Below are positions 8,107 to 17,634 of a stretch of DNA of 41,124 bases, piece by piece (the first letter of the stretch is position 1; the number at the start of each line of letters is the position of its first letter). The position numbers and the translations under genes are program-made. The stretch is from an uncultured Bacteroidales bacterium (GTDB lineage Bacteria; Bacteroidota; Bacteroidia; Bacteroidales; Bacteroidaceae). The notes beneath the pieces were generated by a model that did no database searches, was not told the origin of the DNA, and saw nothing but the letters and a program-made list of their open reading frames with translations. Location of the stretch: assembly GCA_902774275.1 (NCBI GenBank), contig CACYHN010000012.1, forward strand, positions 1 to 41,124, read 5' to 3'.

Positions 8107-9729
8107 TCAGTAAACCTCCTGATGGAAGTAATCAAAATCTGCATAACCGCCGGCACTCTCAGTAGCATAGCTGTAGAGTCCGGTACGGTAACCGGTAAAG
8201 TAATCCAGACTGAAACTCATCTGGAGCATAGCGTCCACATCAGTCCAGTTCTTACCATCAAGAGAGTAACTCATGAATGCCTGGTCAGCACGCTCACCAT
8301 CTTCTTGTGGAGTGAACACGTAACGTATCTTTAACCAAACCTTATCCTGGGCAAGCGGAATGCGCAGAGCCTCAGTATCGGGGCTGGGCTGCTGACCACC
8401 CTGCTGGCCCCAACGGCGTCCCTGAGCACGATGTGTCATGGCTACAAGACTCTTGGATCCATCCTGAGCCACCTCAACACCTATGGTGCAGTAATTGCTC
8501 TGGAAAGCCACGATTCCTGCCCTGTCGCCGGGTTTCATGCCGCTGGCATCCATACATACCTCACTATAGCAACGAGGGCCTACAGTGCGCTGTGTAAGCG
8601 TATTGCGGGCATTTGTAACATTAGTTGCTATCTGTCCAGTCTTGAGGCGGAGCCAGCCCTTACGCTCGGTTACACTCCAGGCGCTGTTATCAGGCTTATG
8701 ATTCCACTGCCATACAAGGTCCAGCTCATTCTTCTTATAGCTGAACTCGTCGCTGGCCCAAGTGCGGTTCTTGCCGCTCTCCGGAAGGTTTACGGTAAAC
8801 TGCTTGACAGGTTTGGTTTCATCGCCCAGAATAGGCCATCCGTCAACCCACTTCATAGGCTGCAGGGTAGGAATGCGCCCCACTGCGCCATGGTCCTGGA
8901 ACATGATTGAATACCAGTCACCGTTCTGGGTCTCGATGATAGCACCCTGGGCTACACCGTCACCACGACCGTCAAACGGTCCGCTCAGTATAGTCTTACT
9001 CTCATAGGGGCCAAATAGGTTCCTGGAGCGCCAGCAGGTCTCGGTACGTACACCGCCGCTTGGCCAGTCTATAACCAATATATAATAGTAATCACCTATG
9101 TGATATATATGGGCACCCTCGGCACGCAGGTTATAGCCCTGTCGCGGAGAATCAATTATTATCTGCTCCTCAGAGCCGGCCTTGATGGCAGAGCCGTCCG
9201 GCTCAAGTTCAATGATACGGATCTCACCGTTACCCCAAACCACATAAAGATGGCCATCCTCAAAGAGCATGCTGGCGTCATGGAACGGGCGGTTTATGAC
9301 CGAACGTTCCCAATTGCTCTTGGTGATATCCTTGGTATGGTAAATGTAGGTCTTGTTCTGGTCATTGGCTATGAACAATGCATAGAATGTACCGTTTTCA
9401 TAACGGAGTGATGTAGCCCACTGGCCCTTACCATAGGCGTTACGGCCGTTACGCAGGTTATATACATCATCATCCTCAAGACAGTCATATACATAGCTTA
9501 CCAGCTCCCAGTGTACCAGATCCTTGGAGTGCATGATGGGAGCACCTGGGCAGAAATACATGGTGGTACTTACCATATAGTAGTCATCACCCACGCGGAT
9601 CCAGTCATTATCCGGAATATCAGTATAGGTAAGCGGGTTTACGCACTCAGTGGTCTTGTCCTTAGCAGAACAACCTGACCATGCCAGAAGCATGGTCAGG
9701 GTTATAGATAAAATAGTTCTTGTTTTCAT
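8107..9729 (-). CDS. Exported GH43 glycosidase with C-terminal concanavalin-like domain
   Basis: 540 aa from the ATG at 9727-9729 (a GTG one codon upstream is less likely). The signal peptide ends near WSGC (Cys20), a weak lipobox. The five-bladed GH43 domain spans about 35-320. The likely base is Asp40 in DIPDNDWIRVGDDYY, the pKa-tuning residue Asp151 is in PFHDASMLFEDG, and the likely acid Glu204 is in RAEGAHIYHIGDYYY. Residues about 330-540 resemble the beta-xylosidase C-terminal lectin-like domain (FSYKKNELDLVWQWNH ... FTGYRTGLYSYA) seen in GH43 beta-xylosidases and alpha-L-arabinofuranosidases. It lies 21 bp after the second GH43 gene, so the two are one transcript. Exact activity is not assigned. 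Confidence 0.92.
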   Translation of the reverse strand: MKTRTILSITLTMLLAWSGCSAKDKTTECVNPLTYTDIPDNDWIRVGDDYYMVSTTMYFCPGAPIMHSKDLVHWELVSYVYDCLEDDDVYNLRNGRNAYGKGQWATSLRYENGTFYALFIANDQNKTYIYHTKDITKSNWERSVINRPFHDASMLFEDGHLYVVWGNGEIRIIELEPDGSAIKAGSEEQIIIDSPRQGYNLRAEGAHIYHIGDYYYILVIDWPSGGVRTETCWRSRNLFGPYESKTILSGPFDGRGDGVAQGAIIETQNGDWYSIMFQDHGAVGRIPTLQPMKWVDGWPILGDETKPVKQFTVNLPESGKNRTWASDEFSYKKNELDLVWQWNHKPDNSAWSVTERKGWLRLKTGQIATNVTNARNTLTQRTVGPRCYSEVCMDASGMKPGDRAGIVAFQSNYCTIGVEVAQDGSKSLVAMTHRAQGRRWGQQGGQQPSPDTEALRIPLAQDKVWLKIRYVFTPQEDGERADQAFMSYSLDGKNWTDVDAMLQMSFSLDYFTGYRTGLYSYATESAGGYADFDYFHQEVY

Positions 9730-9750
9730 CACATACGGTCAGTTACAGTA

Positions 9751-11106
9751 TCAATTGAATGTAAGCCAGTCAACCTGGATCTTACCATCAGTAATCATGC
9801 GGACCTTAAGGTTATGCACGCCCTTGGCTGCACCCTTGACCGGAGCATCTACAGTAACGAGCTGGCGGTCGGCAGGAATCTCAACGGTTGAGATAACCTT
9901 GTCACCCTGCAGAATCTCAAGTTTACCGGCCGAAGGAGCTACAACCTTGACGGTAACCTTCTTGGGAGCCTTCTTGAACTCAACGGTATTATACTTGGCC
10001 CAAGCACCCTTCTCATAGAATACGGTCTTCCAACCGGCAAAATAGTTACTGGGCTCTAAGTAAGCGATAGAGTCACCGCTTGCACTAAGTGCGGTGTAAC
10101 GGTCCAGCTGAATCTGAGTATTTGACTGAGTTACGCCGATACCGCGCAGAGTAGGCTTAACCATCTTGATCTCACCCTTCTCGTCATCAAAGAAGATACT
10201 GTCGGCACAAACTGAACGGTTCTTGTCAAACTCAGGTGAGAACTCATTGTGATGATAGAACAGATAGGTCTGACCCTTGAACTCGATGATAGAGTGGTGG
10301 TTGGTCCAGCACTTGTTGGCATGCTCCTCAAAGAATACGCCCTTGAACTCATACGGGCCAAAGATATTGTCTGCTACACAGTAAGCCAGCACCTCCTCTA
10401 CATCACGTGCCCATGGGAATGTCATATAGTACTTGCCGCCGTGCTTGTAAAGATACGGGCCCTCTACAAGACCCTTGGTGGGAATACCCTCTACACGATG
10501 ACGGTCAGCGGGATCAGTGGAGATGGACTTCCAGTCAGGATTAAGCTTGTAAATGGTAATGGTAGGCATAACAAGATAAGCCTGACCGTCATCATCTACA
10601 AAGATACACGGGTCTATTCCGTTAATACCCTCAATAGGAGTCTCCTCTGGGGTGTAGGGACCTTCCGGGTAATCAGATGTACATATACCTACACGGTTAC
10701 CACCAAAACCACGACGTCCGTTGGCGCTTGGCATGGGCTTGGAACCGGCAGGGAAGAAGAAATAGTACTTACCGTTATTGGGGTTCTGCTTGCAGTCCGG
10801 TGCCCACATTGAGTAACCCTTCTCATTTACCCAGGGAGCGCTCCACTGGTCAACAATCATACCGTGGTCTGTCCAATCGGTAAGATTAGCGGATGAGAAT
10901 ACATGATAATCGGCCATGCAGAACCAGTCCTTACGGGCATATTCTGCCGGGGCCTTGATGTCATGAGACGGGAACACATATACACGATCTCCCACTACAA
11001 GAGCTGAGGGATCAGCCGAGAACTGGTCACGGATAATAGGGTTCTGTGCCTGAGCGGCAATGCCGGCCATCATGAGAGCGGCCAGAAGTGTAAATCTTGC
11101 TTTCAT
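9751..11106 (-). CDS. Exported GH43 glycosidase with C-terminal CBM6-like domain
   Basis: 451 aa from the ATG at 11104-11106 (MKARFTLLAALMMAGIAAQAQ), a clean signal peptide; a longer frame to 11136 adds an implausible N-terminus. The GH43 triad in this numbering is Asp32 in FSADPSALVVGDRVYVF, Asp165 in GINGIDPCIFVDDDG, and Glu215 in LVEGPYLYKHGGKYY. Residues about 330-451 form a beta-sandwich like CBM6 (YFAGWKTVFYEKGAWAKYNTVEF ... VKGAAKGVHNLKVRM). This architecture fits arabinoxylan arabinofuranohydrolases or beta-xylosidases. It is first in a GH43-GH43 unit with its own promoter region after the terminator of the SusCD operon. Confidence 0.92.
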   Translation of the reverse strand: MKARFTLLAALMMAGIAAQAQNPIIRDQFSADPSALVVGDRVYVFPSHDIKAPAEYARKDWFCMADYHVFSSANLTDWTDHGMIVDQWSAPWVNEKGYSMWAPDCKQNPNNGKYYFFFPAGSKPMPSANGRRGFGGNRVGICTSDYPEGPYTPEETPIEGINGIDPCIFVDDDGQAYLVMPTITIYKLNPDWKSISTDPADRHRVEGIPTKGLVEGPYLYKHGGKYYMTFPWARDVEEVLAYCVADNIFGPYEFKGVFFEEHANKCWTNHHSIIEFKGQTYLFYHHNEFSPEFDKNRSVCADSIFFDDEKGEIKMVKPTLRGIGVTQSNTQIQLDRYTALSASGDSIAYLEPSNYFAGWKTVFYEKGAWAKYNTVEFKKAPKKVTVKVVAPSAGKLEILQGDKVISTVEIPADRQLVTVDAPVKGAAKGVHNLKVRMITDGKIQVDWLTFN

Positions 11107-11154
11107 CTTTATAATGATAATGTTAATAATTAGCACTCTTTCGGTTAGCGGATA

Positions 11155-11162
11155 TAAAGATA
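11155..11162 (-). promoter_or_regulatory. Putative -7 box of the GH43 pair
   Basis: The minus strand reads TATCTTTA, one base from the TAnnTTTG consensus, 49 bp upstream of the chosen GH43 ATG. It follows the operon terminator at 11215-11249, where a new promoter is needed. Confidence 0.4.
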
Positions 11163-11206
11163 CCTTGTTTTACTCAAATGACATAATAGACAGGCCTAAA
11201 AAGTGA

Positions 11207-11249
11207 TAAAAAGAGAATCGGCGGGAAGCCTTGCGCTCTCCGCCGATTC
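11207..11249 (-). terminator. Terminator of the 20.8-kb fasciclin/SusCD operon
   Basis: GAATCGGCGG (11215-11224) pairs perfectly with CCGCCGATTC (11240-11249). Read on the minus strand, the hairpin is followed by TCTCTTTTTATC. It lies 26 bp beyond the stop of the last operon gene. Confidence 0.9.
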
Positions 11250-11275
11250 ATTATAAAGGTTTTGTTATCTTAAGA

Positions 11276-14200
11276 TTACTTGAAAATAACCTTTTCAACA
11301 ACACTACCGTTCTTACGGAAGTAAACCTCATTCTTAACAGGATTCTCTACCTTGATCCAGTTCAGAGTGTAGTACTCATACTCAGCACCCTCAACCTCAG
11401 CAGAATCAACAACTGTCATGATGTTGTTGAACTCAGACTTGGCATTCTCAAGAAGTGCAGCATAATCAAAGAGATCATCTTTACCTGTAAATGTAAGTTT
11501 GAAGTTGTCAGCCGCTGACCAACCTTGACCTGATGTCAGGATGAAGTCAATGTCAATCTTACCGTCATATACCATGATGTCTTTAACCTCAGAAGAACTG
11601 CCCTCATAAAGTATATCAAGGGATGTGGCATTCAGAACAGTTCCTGAACCAGTGTTCTGATTCAAAGTTACGCTCAAGTCATATTTACCCAAAGGCAGAT
11701 CCTCTACAGTACCCTTGAGCTCAGCCTTACCACCCCAGTCCATAGCAAGTTGTGCATCAAAAAGAGGTACACCAGCACGCAGCTGCTTGTATTTATCATC
11801 CTGAGGCTCAAGAGTTACCATCCTGTTACCTTCAGTCTCAGCACGTACTGTCCATCCGGGATAGATGTCAGTGTAATCTTGCTTTTGAATCATAATCCAG
11901 ATAGGCTCCTTTCCATTGAGGTCACCATTATTCCATGTATGCTGTAAATGCTGCATATTGTAACCTTCAGCAGCCTCTGCAGCTTTGTTGTTATCAGCCT
12001 TAATGTCTGTACGCTCAATTACCTTAGGAGTAGCATACAGATTGAAGTTTCTGATGAATCCGGTGAGGTCAAGATTCTTGGGATCTGCATTATTATTTAC
12101 GATATTATCATAAATAGCAATCTTGATAGCGCTCTTCATTATCTGAGCAAGTTCTTCATCATCAAAATCAATCTTAGCTATGCGCTCGTTAATATCTTCA
12201 GCCGTTTCACCATAATCAGCATTTACACTATTAGCAAGAGCATCAAGAGCCTTGATACGTGCTGAGAGAGCTTCAGCGCCATTAATCTTGATTTCAAGAG
12301 CAGACTTAGCTTCGTTCAGTGCATTGGTCTGCTCAGTAACAACTGCATCATCAGAGTTAACTATAGTAGATTCAATGAAGCTCTCAGCATCAGCAATAGC
12401 TTTCTCCAAAGCATCATATTCAGTCACATATTTATCGGCACCTTCCATTTCTAAGAAAGGTTTAGCATTATCAATGGCATCCTGCAGTTTATCAACCAAT
12501 TCCTTGCGGGTATCAAGGACCTTGATGGCATCTTCCATCACCTTAACCTCAGCTGCATATTCAGAAGGTTTGTTAATCATAGAAGCCTTCTTTGCAGGAA
12601 TAAACGCCTTAGCGTCATCCTTGACAGTATTAAGAGCATTATAAGCAGTACCCTGATACTTGGTAGCAGAAGCATTTTCAAGCGCTGTCTCAACAGCAAC
12701 AATAGCATCATTAACCCTTGCTACGTTACCAAATGAGGTTGTAATCCAATAGTTACTTATAACAATACCCTGATAGTTTGTAGATGTTGTTGCAGTCCAC
12801 TCAAATACATAGTCACCGGCAGCAGGAACAAAGAAATCATAAGAAACGATTTCTACATCCTCTTTCCACTTGGTACTCAGGTTGAATGTACCACCCATGT
12901 CAACTTTAGGCTTCCTTCCCTCCTCAAGGACAGTCTTTGAGGCAGCCTCAAGAGTAGCAAAACCATTGGCATCGCCATTTGCAAGAGTACCTTCAGGTTT
13001 AGCATAGAAATAAAGAGCCATAGGACGGTCAGTACCTGACTGACCAGCTAACTTGAATGAGATGCTATAGGTACCTGCATTAAGGTTAACGATACTGTAG
13101 AGGTGACCTACGTTTTTGTCCTTTCTGTTAGACAGATAGAACACACCGTTATCAGGAATCTGGGTTCCGAGAACTGTAATAGTGTCATCAACAATAGGAT
13201 AGAAACCGCATTTTGCACCTGTATTCACACCAGTACCCTTGGCAAACGCAAATTGGTCTCCTGCAGTAGGACCTCCAATTTGCAGATAAGCTGAAGTAGG
13301 AAGAGGACGGTTAGTGTCATCGTAATTAGTGATGTCAGCTCTCCAGTTAGAGAAAGTAACAACACTTGAAGAAGCAGAAGTAGCATCATCTACAAATTCA
13401 CCGAAGTGATAGTGAAGAGCAACATCTTTACTATAATCTCCTGCAATATCAGGATTAGGCGTCTCCAAATGAGTTATCTTCTCAAATACAAGCTCATAAT
13501 CACCATCAAGAGGATCAGTTTCTGAAGCAGGACGCTCAATTATAGTCCAACCCTTGTTTTCCTTTTCATCATCATACTTATTTCTGATGGTCCAATATTC
13601 TTCATGACCACCTTTACGAAGAATTGCCTTGGTCTTTTTTGACTTAGCATTATATTCAGAACCAGTATCAAATGAAAGATTCTTTGAGAACTTCACTTCT
13701 ATCGATCTTGTAGCAGGATCAAGACCGAATACGTCATTTTCGCCATACGGTACTTCCTGTAATACAGGAGTCAACTCTGCAAGTGATCTGACAGCCTCTT
13801 TGGTAACAGGACTGGTAAGAATTGTAGGATTCTTATAACCTATTTCATTATGGAAATCAAAAACAATCCTCTTTTCTGGGTCAGCAATCCATTCCGGATC
13901 ACCACCATTCGGGAATCGGCTACCGGTATATTTCAGAGTCAATTCAGCAGAGTCTATAGGATTAGTGAATGATACCAAAACTGAATCATATGAATCAAAG
14001 ATACGGGGGCTATTGTCTTCCTCCCAAGGTTTTGACCACATATACATGAAACCGTCACCCTGATACTCGGCAGAATTGATAGGAACATTCTCCCAGAAAG
14101 GCTCAGATTCAGGATCTTCAGGATCTTTATATAAACCCCATACATCAAAGTATTCACCGGGAAGCTCTACAGAAGCAATCTTATTACGCTCCTTGGCTGC

Positions 14201-15439
14201 CTCTGCCAGTTTACCCAAATTGGTCTGATAACCAAAGTCCACACGAATCATAGTACCGGAATACTCAACACCTCCAATCGTTGACTTTGTGAGTGAAAGG
14301 TTGTCAACATCAAATATTGTGGAGTCTGAACGGAAAGAGAGACGGACAAAATACTTGTTCGGCTGCTGAATGAACTTAAAAGTAGTGGTGGTATCGCTGG
14401 TCAGATCAACCTCACCGGTCTCCGGGTTAAATGGAGCTACCCAATTCCAATCATCTGCCCAATAGTAACTGAGAAGATAAGGTGCGGCATTACCAATTGA
14501 ATCATTGGTATAATATGCCATAAGGGTAATTTTGTTCCACTGACCCTCATTAAGGTTTGTATAGTCGGTCTTGTCATTGAATGTATCATAAGTATTATCG
14601 TGTCCGGTGTTGTTTACAAGGAATGACTTCTCTGAATGGAAATGACCACGCATCAGCTCAAGTCCTACTCTGGGCGTAATGCCTTTCTGCAACTTAGCAT
14701 ATCTGGTAGGCTTAACAAAAACCGTTACACGATATGAAGCACTATCCTCAATAGGAAGGTTACGTACAAACAGGTTACGACGATACTCAGGAACATAATG
14801 ATCTTGAGTAGTAGATTTTTCATCGTGAGAAGGATTATAACCACCGGAACCGCCACCACGACCATTTACACCACGGCTTGTGGCTGAAGTATAACGGAAG
14901 AATTGAGCTCCGCCCTTTTCACCCCAGTTGGACTCCAGACCATAGTCTTTTCCGCCTATTCCATCACCTTCACGGCTTTCACCATCATGCGCAACAATGG
15001 AATAACTATCCCACTGCAGACATGAATCATCATCAAATCCGGCATCAGTTTTCATGACACCATCATACAAATACATAAGGGTATCCCTGACACCGGCTAT
15101 CTCCCACTGCTTATCACCGCTATAAATATTGGTCCCACCACTTGGATTACCGGTATTCTGTCCGTCATAAGCTCTCTTGTAATAGGTAACCTGCTCGATA
15201 GAATCAATAGGTGCACTCTGCCATGTGTAGAATTTACCATAAAAATCTTCATGATTCTTTTTAGGTTTATGGCTAAGTTTAACTGTTGTCCAGTTAATAG
15301 AACCCTCAAACCTCTGCTCGAAAATCACTTTTGCGTCATCCTTGTAGCGTGTGGGCTCTAGCACCTCATCTTCTTCTTGCGCAAAAGCAGACACACTGAA
15401 CAGGAATAAACCTGCAAGTAATAAGTCTCTTTTCTTCAT
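11276..15439 (-). CDS. Very large secreted PUL-associated protein, multi-domain, function unknown
   Basis: 1387 aa from the ATG at 15437-15439 (MKKRDLLLAGLFLFSVSAFAQ, a good signal peptide); a frame extension to 15517 adds a non-signal tail and is rejected. Much of the protein looks like beta-rich surface domains. Residues about 905-1085 switch to long amphipathic helices rich in Ala, Lys, Glu and Asp, resembling FIVAR-type helical bundles. Two segments resemble carbohydrate-binding sandwiches (YSISFKLAGQSGTDRPMALY and LGKYDLSVTLNQNTGSGT). The C-terminus ends VYFRKNGSVVEKVIFK, reminiscent of a short type-A sorting tail, though weakly. It is the last gene of the operon, where Bacteroidetes PULs often place surface glycan-binding proteins. 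No catalytic motif is seen. Confidence 0.8.
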   Translation of the reverse strand: MKKRDLLLAGLFLFSVSAFAQEEDEVLEPTRYKDDAKVIFEQRFEGSINWTTVKLSHKPKKNHEDFYGKFYTWQSAPIDSIEQVTYYKRAYDGQNTGNPSGGTNIYSGDKQWEIAGVRDTLMYLYDGVMKTDAGFDDDSCLQWDSYSIVAHDGESREGDGIGGKDYGLESNWGEKGGAQFFRYTSATSRGVNGRGGGSGGYNPSHDEKSTTQDHYVPEYRRNLFVRNLPIEDSASYRVTVFVKPTRYAKLQKGITPRVGLELMRGHFHSEKSFLVNNTGHDNTYDTFNDKTDYTNLNEGQWNKITLMAYYTNDSIGNAAPYLLSYYWADDWNWVAPFNPETGEVDLTSDTTTTFKFIQQPNKYFVRLSFRSDSTIFDVDNLSLTKSTIGGVEYSGTMIRVDFGYQTNLGKLAEAAKERNKIASVELPGEYFDVWGLYKDPEDPESEPFWENVPINSAEYQGDGFMYMWSKPWEEDNSPRIFDSYDSVLVSFTNPIDSAELTLKYTGSRFPNGGDPEWIADPEKRIVFDFHNEIGYKNPTILTSPVTKEAVRSLAELTPVLQEVPYGENDVFGLDPATRSIEVKFSKNLSFDTGSEYNAKSKKTKAILRKGGHEEYWTIRNKYDDEKENKGWTIIERPASETDPLDGDYELVFEKITHLETPNPDIAGDYSKDVALHYHFGEFVDDATSASSSVVTFSNWRADITNYDDTNRPLPTSAYLQIGGPTAGDQFAFAKGTGVNTGAKCGFYPIVDDTITVLGTQIPDNGVFYLSNRKDKNVGHLYSIVNLNAGTYSISFKLAGQSGTDRPMALYFYAKPEGTLANGDANGFATLEAASKTVLEEGRKPKVDMGGTFNLSTKWKEDVEIVSYDFFVPAAGDYVFEWTATTSTNYQGIVISNYWITTSFGNVARVNDAIVAVETALENASATKYQGTAYNALNTVKDDAKAFIPAKKASMINKPSEYAAEVKVMEDAIKVLDTRKELVDKLQDAIDNAKPFLEMEGADKYVTEYDALEKAIADAESFIESTIVNSDDAVVTEQTNALNEAKSALEIKINGAEALSARIKALDALANSVNADYGETAEDINERIAKIDFDDEELAQIMKSAIKIAIYDNIVNNNADPKNLDLTGFIRNFNLYATPKVIERTDIKADNNKAAEAAEGYNMQHLQHTWNNGDLNGKEPIWIMIQKQDYTDIYPGWTVRAETEGNRMVTLEPQDDKYKQLRAGVPLFDAQLAMDWGGKAELKGTVEDLPLGKYDLSVTLNQNTGSGTVLNATSLDILYEGSSSEVKDIMVYDGKIDIDFILTSGQGWSAADNFKLTFTGKDDLFDYAALLENAKSEFNNIMTVVDSAEVEGAEYEYYTLNWIKVENPVKNEVYFRKNGSVVEKVIFK

Positions 15440-15593
15440 AATAAAAATGTTTAGTGAATAATTAGGTAAAAAAACTCTTTTCTCTTTAAAGTTAAACAGT
15501 TGAATAATAACTCTCATATAAACTTATCCGCTTTCTCTTTCCTTTCCATCCGTCAGGATAAAAAGGAAAGAGAAAACAGGAACATTTATCATA

Positions 15594-17621
15594 TCATTCT
15601 CCAGTCAGAGGCAGGAACCAGTTCTTGCTGTCTTTAAGACGATTGTAAAGTGTCATATCCTTAGCTCCGAACGGATCATCCCTTGTTGCGGTGGAACGTG
15701 AGGCCACCCTCTCTGCCAAGAAAGCTTCATCATAGCCTTTTCCTGCTGCACGATGCTGAGCTATTCTCATCAAGTCACCGAAACGGTATCCTTCAAAACA
15801 GGTCTCAAGTGCCATCTCATCAATAATCATCTCCTCTACAGCCATGATAGAATCCTCTAAAGAAGCACTGGACTTACCCATATCAGCAAGCTTACGTCCT
15901 ATAGTATAGAGGGTATCAAAATCAGCATCACCGCATCCTCTGGAATGGATACCCATATTATTACCACTCTTAATGTTGGAGTTGGGACCAGGAACACTTA
16001 TATTATCTATATTTCTGGTTACACCCGCATAATCATTACCCATGCCGTTAGGAGTCTCAAGATCATAAGAAACAATATTGAAACCACCGCTACCATCCCT
16101 ACCTGTCATGCGTATCAAAAAGTTATGATCATAGTCATTTGTAGTGTAATCAATACCTATACTCTTTGCTCTCTTTAGCTCCTCATCACATATAGGATAG
16201 TCATCTGCTTCATAACCTATGACATGGCTTTCAATGACCGAATAGCAAAGACCTGATTTGAGTATTGAAAAAGCCAATTGAGGGCAACCTACTCTGTTCA
16301 AAGCCTCTGCAAGCCTCAAATATACTACATCATTTCTGTACAAACAAATTTTTTCCGGATTAATTTTTATTAACGTTTGTTCAACAGAACTAAGATTTAA
16401 AGAACTGTACTCATCCATGATTCTGCTCTTGGTAGTAAGTATTGACTGCAGACGCAGATCACCTTGACGAAGTTCAACATCCTGATCATCCTTATTTGGC
16501 ATATACATAGGATCAGACACGCCATCTGCAGTAGGAAGTTTACCGTTAATTCTGGCCTGAAGGTCAATATCATGATAACAGTAGTTCTGACGTGCGCTCA
16601 AACTGGTTAGAGCATTGGAACGCGTAAGTTGAAACCAATAGTTATTGTCCTCAACGGAATTGAAGATATTTGGCAGGTCACTGACTATACCGTTATACAC
16701 ATCTTTCTCCATAGGAATATAACATATGGCCTTCATGTTCTCACCAAAGTTTGATGTGTAATCACTTTGAGGATCCAAATATAACCACTCTTTACCAAAC
16801 CATGAGACGCGGGATTTACCAGTGGGAACAAGATTGTCTCTATCTTCTGAGAGATAATCATGATAATACTTGGCAGCCCTGCCATAATCCTCTGACCAAA
16901 GAGCCAAATCACCCATAATGAGCCTTACGGGAATGAAGAAATCATGTGATGTATGGGTTGTTGATTTCTCACCGCTACCAGTTGTTCCACTGGTCATTTC
17001 TCCGTAATTAGGAGTATCCTCATAAATAAAACGGTCTTCAAAATCATTGAGCAGTTTAGCAGCGATATCCTTTATATTAAGTTTCTGGAGTTTACTTTTA
17101 TCCGCCTGATTACCACTCAGGATAGGCTCAGTTGTAAAATAGACATCACCATATACCTGGGCCAACTGGAGATAAGTCCATGCCCTGAAACAGAGAACTG
17201 CAATATACTCTCTCAAGAACACATTCTTGCGGTTACGGGTATATGCGGTATCAGCATGAGCCAGGAAAAAATTGCAATTGTTGATAACAGCATAATAATC
17301 AGTAGGATTATTATAACGGTTTGACTTGCTCAGTTTCTGGAAATCAAAATCATAGAGTTCAGCAAGATCCTTATTGGCATGCTCAGAAGTGGTAACAAGA
17401 TCACCTCTCACCTCACCAAGTATAACAGAACGGTCTGCAATCTTCTGCATATTCTTGATAATTCCCAAGACTGAATAAACAGTATCCGTGGCCTTATCCA
17501 AAGTGTTCTCATAATCATACAGAACTACTTTTGAATCAACTTTAAACATATCCTCACATGAGGAAGCGGTAAGAACGGCAACTGCCATCAAAACCGCTGA
17601 TATGATATTTTTAACTTTCAT
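15594..17621 (-). CDS. SusD/RagB-family surface lipoprotein (second pair)
   Basis: 675 aa, larger than a typical SusD of about 500-600. The lipobox is TASSC (Cys22). The N-terminal TPR-like helical part includes YAVINNCNFFLAHADTAY and EYIAVLCFRAWTYLQLAQVYGDVYF. The C-terminal part has VVYLRLAEALNRVG and the family-typical LETCFEGYRFGDLMRIAQHR near the end. SusD proteins cap the SusC porin and capture oligosaccharides. It lies 13 bp downstream of its SusC partner. The next gene, encoding the 1387-aa protein, begins 154 bp later at the start I chose. Confidence 0.93.
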   Translation of the reverse strand: MKVKNIISAVLMAVAVLTASSCEDMFKVDSKVVLYDYENTLDKATDTVYSVLGIIKNMQKIADRSVILGEVRGDLVTTSEHANKDLAELYDFDFQKLSKSNRYNNPTDYYAVINNCNFFLAHADTAYTRNRKNVFLREYIAVLCFRAWTYLQLAQVYGDVYFTTEPILSGNQADKSKLQKLNIKDIAAKLLNDFEDRFIYEDTPNYGEMTSGTTGSGEKSTTHTSHDFFIPVRLIMGDLALWSEDYGRAAKYYHDYLSEDRDNLVPTGKSRVSWFGKEWLYLDPQSDYTSNFGENMKAICYIPMEKDVYNGIVSDLPNIFNSVEDNNYWFQLTRSNALTSLSARQNYCYHDIDLQARINGKLPTADGVSDPMYMPNKDDQDVELRQGDLRLQSILTTKSRIMDEYSSLNLSSVEQTLIKINPEKICLYRNDVVYLRLAEALNRVGCPQLAFSILKSGLCYSVIESHVIGYEADDYPICDEELKRAKSIGIDYTTNDYDHNFLIRMTGRDGSGGFNIVSYDLETPNGMGNDYAGVTRNIDNISVPGPNSNIKSGNNMGIHSRGCGDADFDTLYTIGRKLADMGKSSASLEDSIMAVEEMIIDEMALETCFEGYRFGDLMRIAQHRAAGKGYDEAFLAERVASRSTATRDDPFGAKDMTLYNRLKDSKNWFLPLTGE

Positions 17622-17634
17622 TTTTCTAAATCCG

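Noticed and set aside
8431-8910. 159-codon plus-strand frame inside the GH43 gene
   Set aside because: Antisense shadow of a gene with intact GH43 catalytic motifs.
11276-15517. Longer start for the 1387-aa protein at 15517
   Set aside because: The extra 26 residues would bury the signal peptide; the ATG at 15439 gives a standard one.
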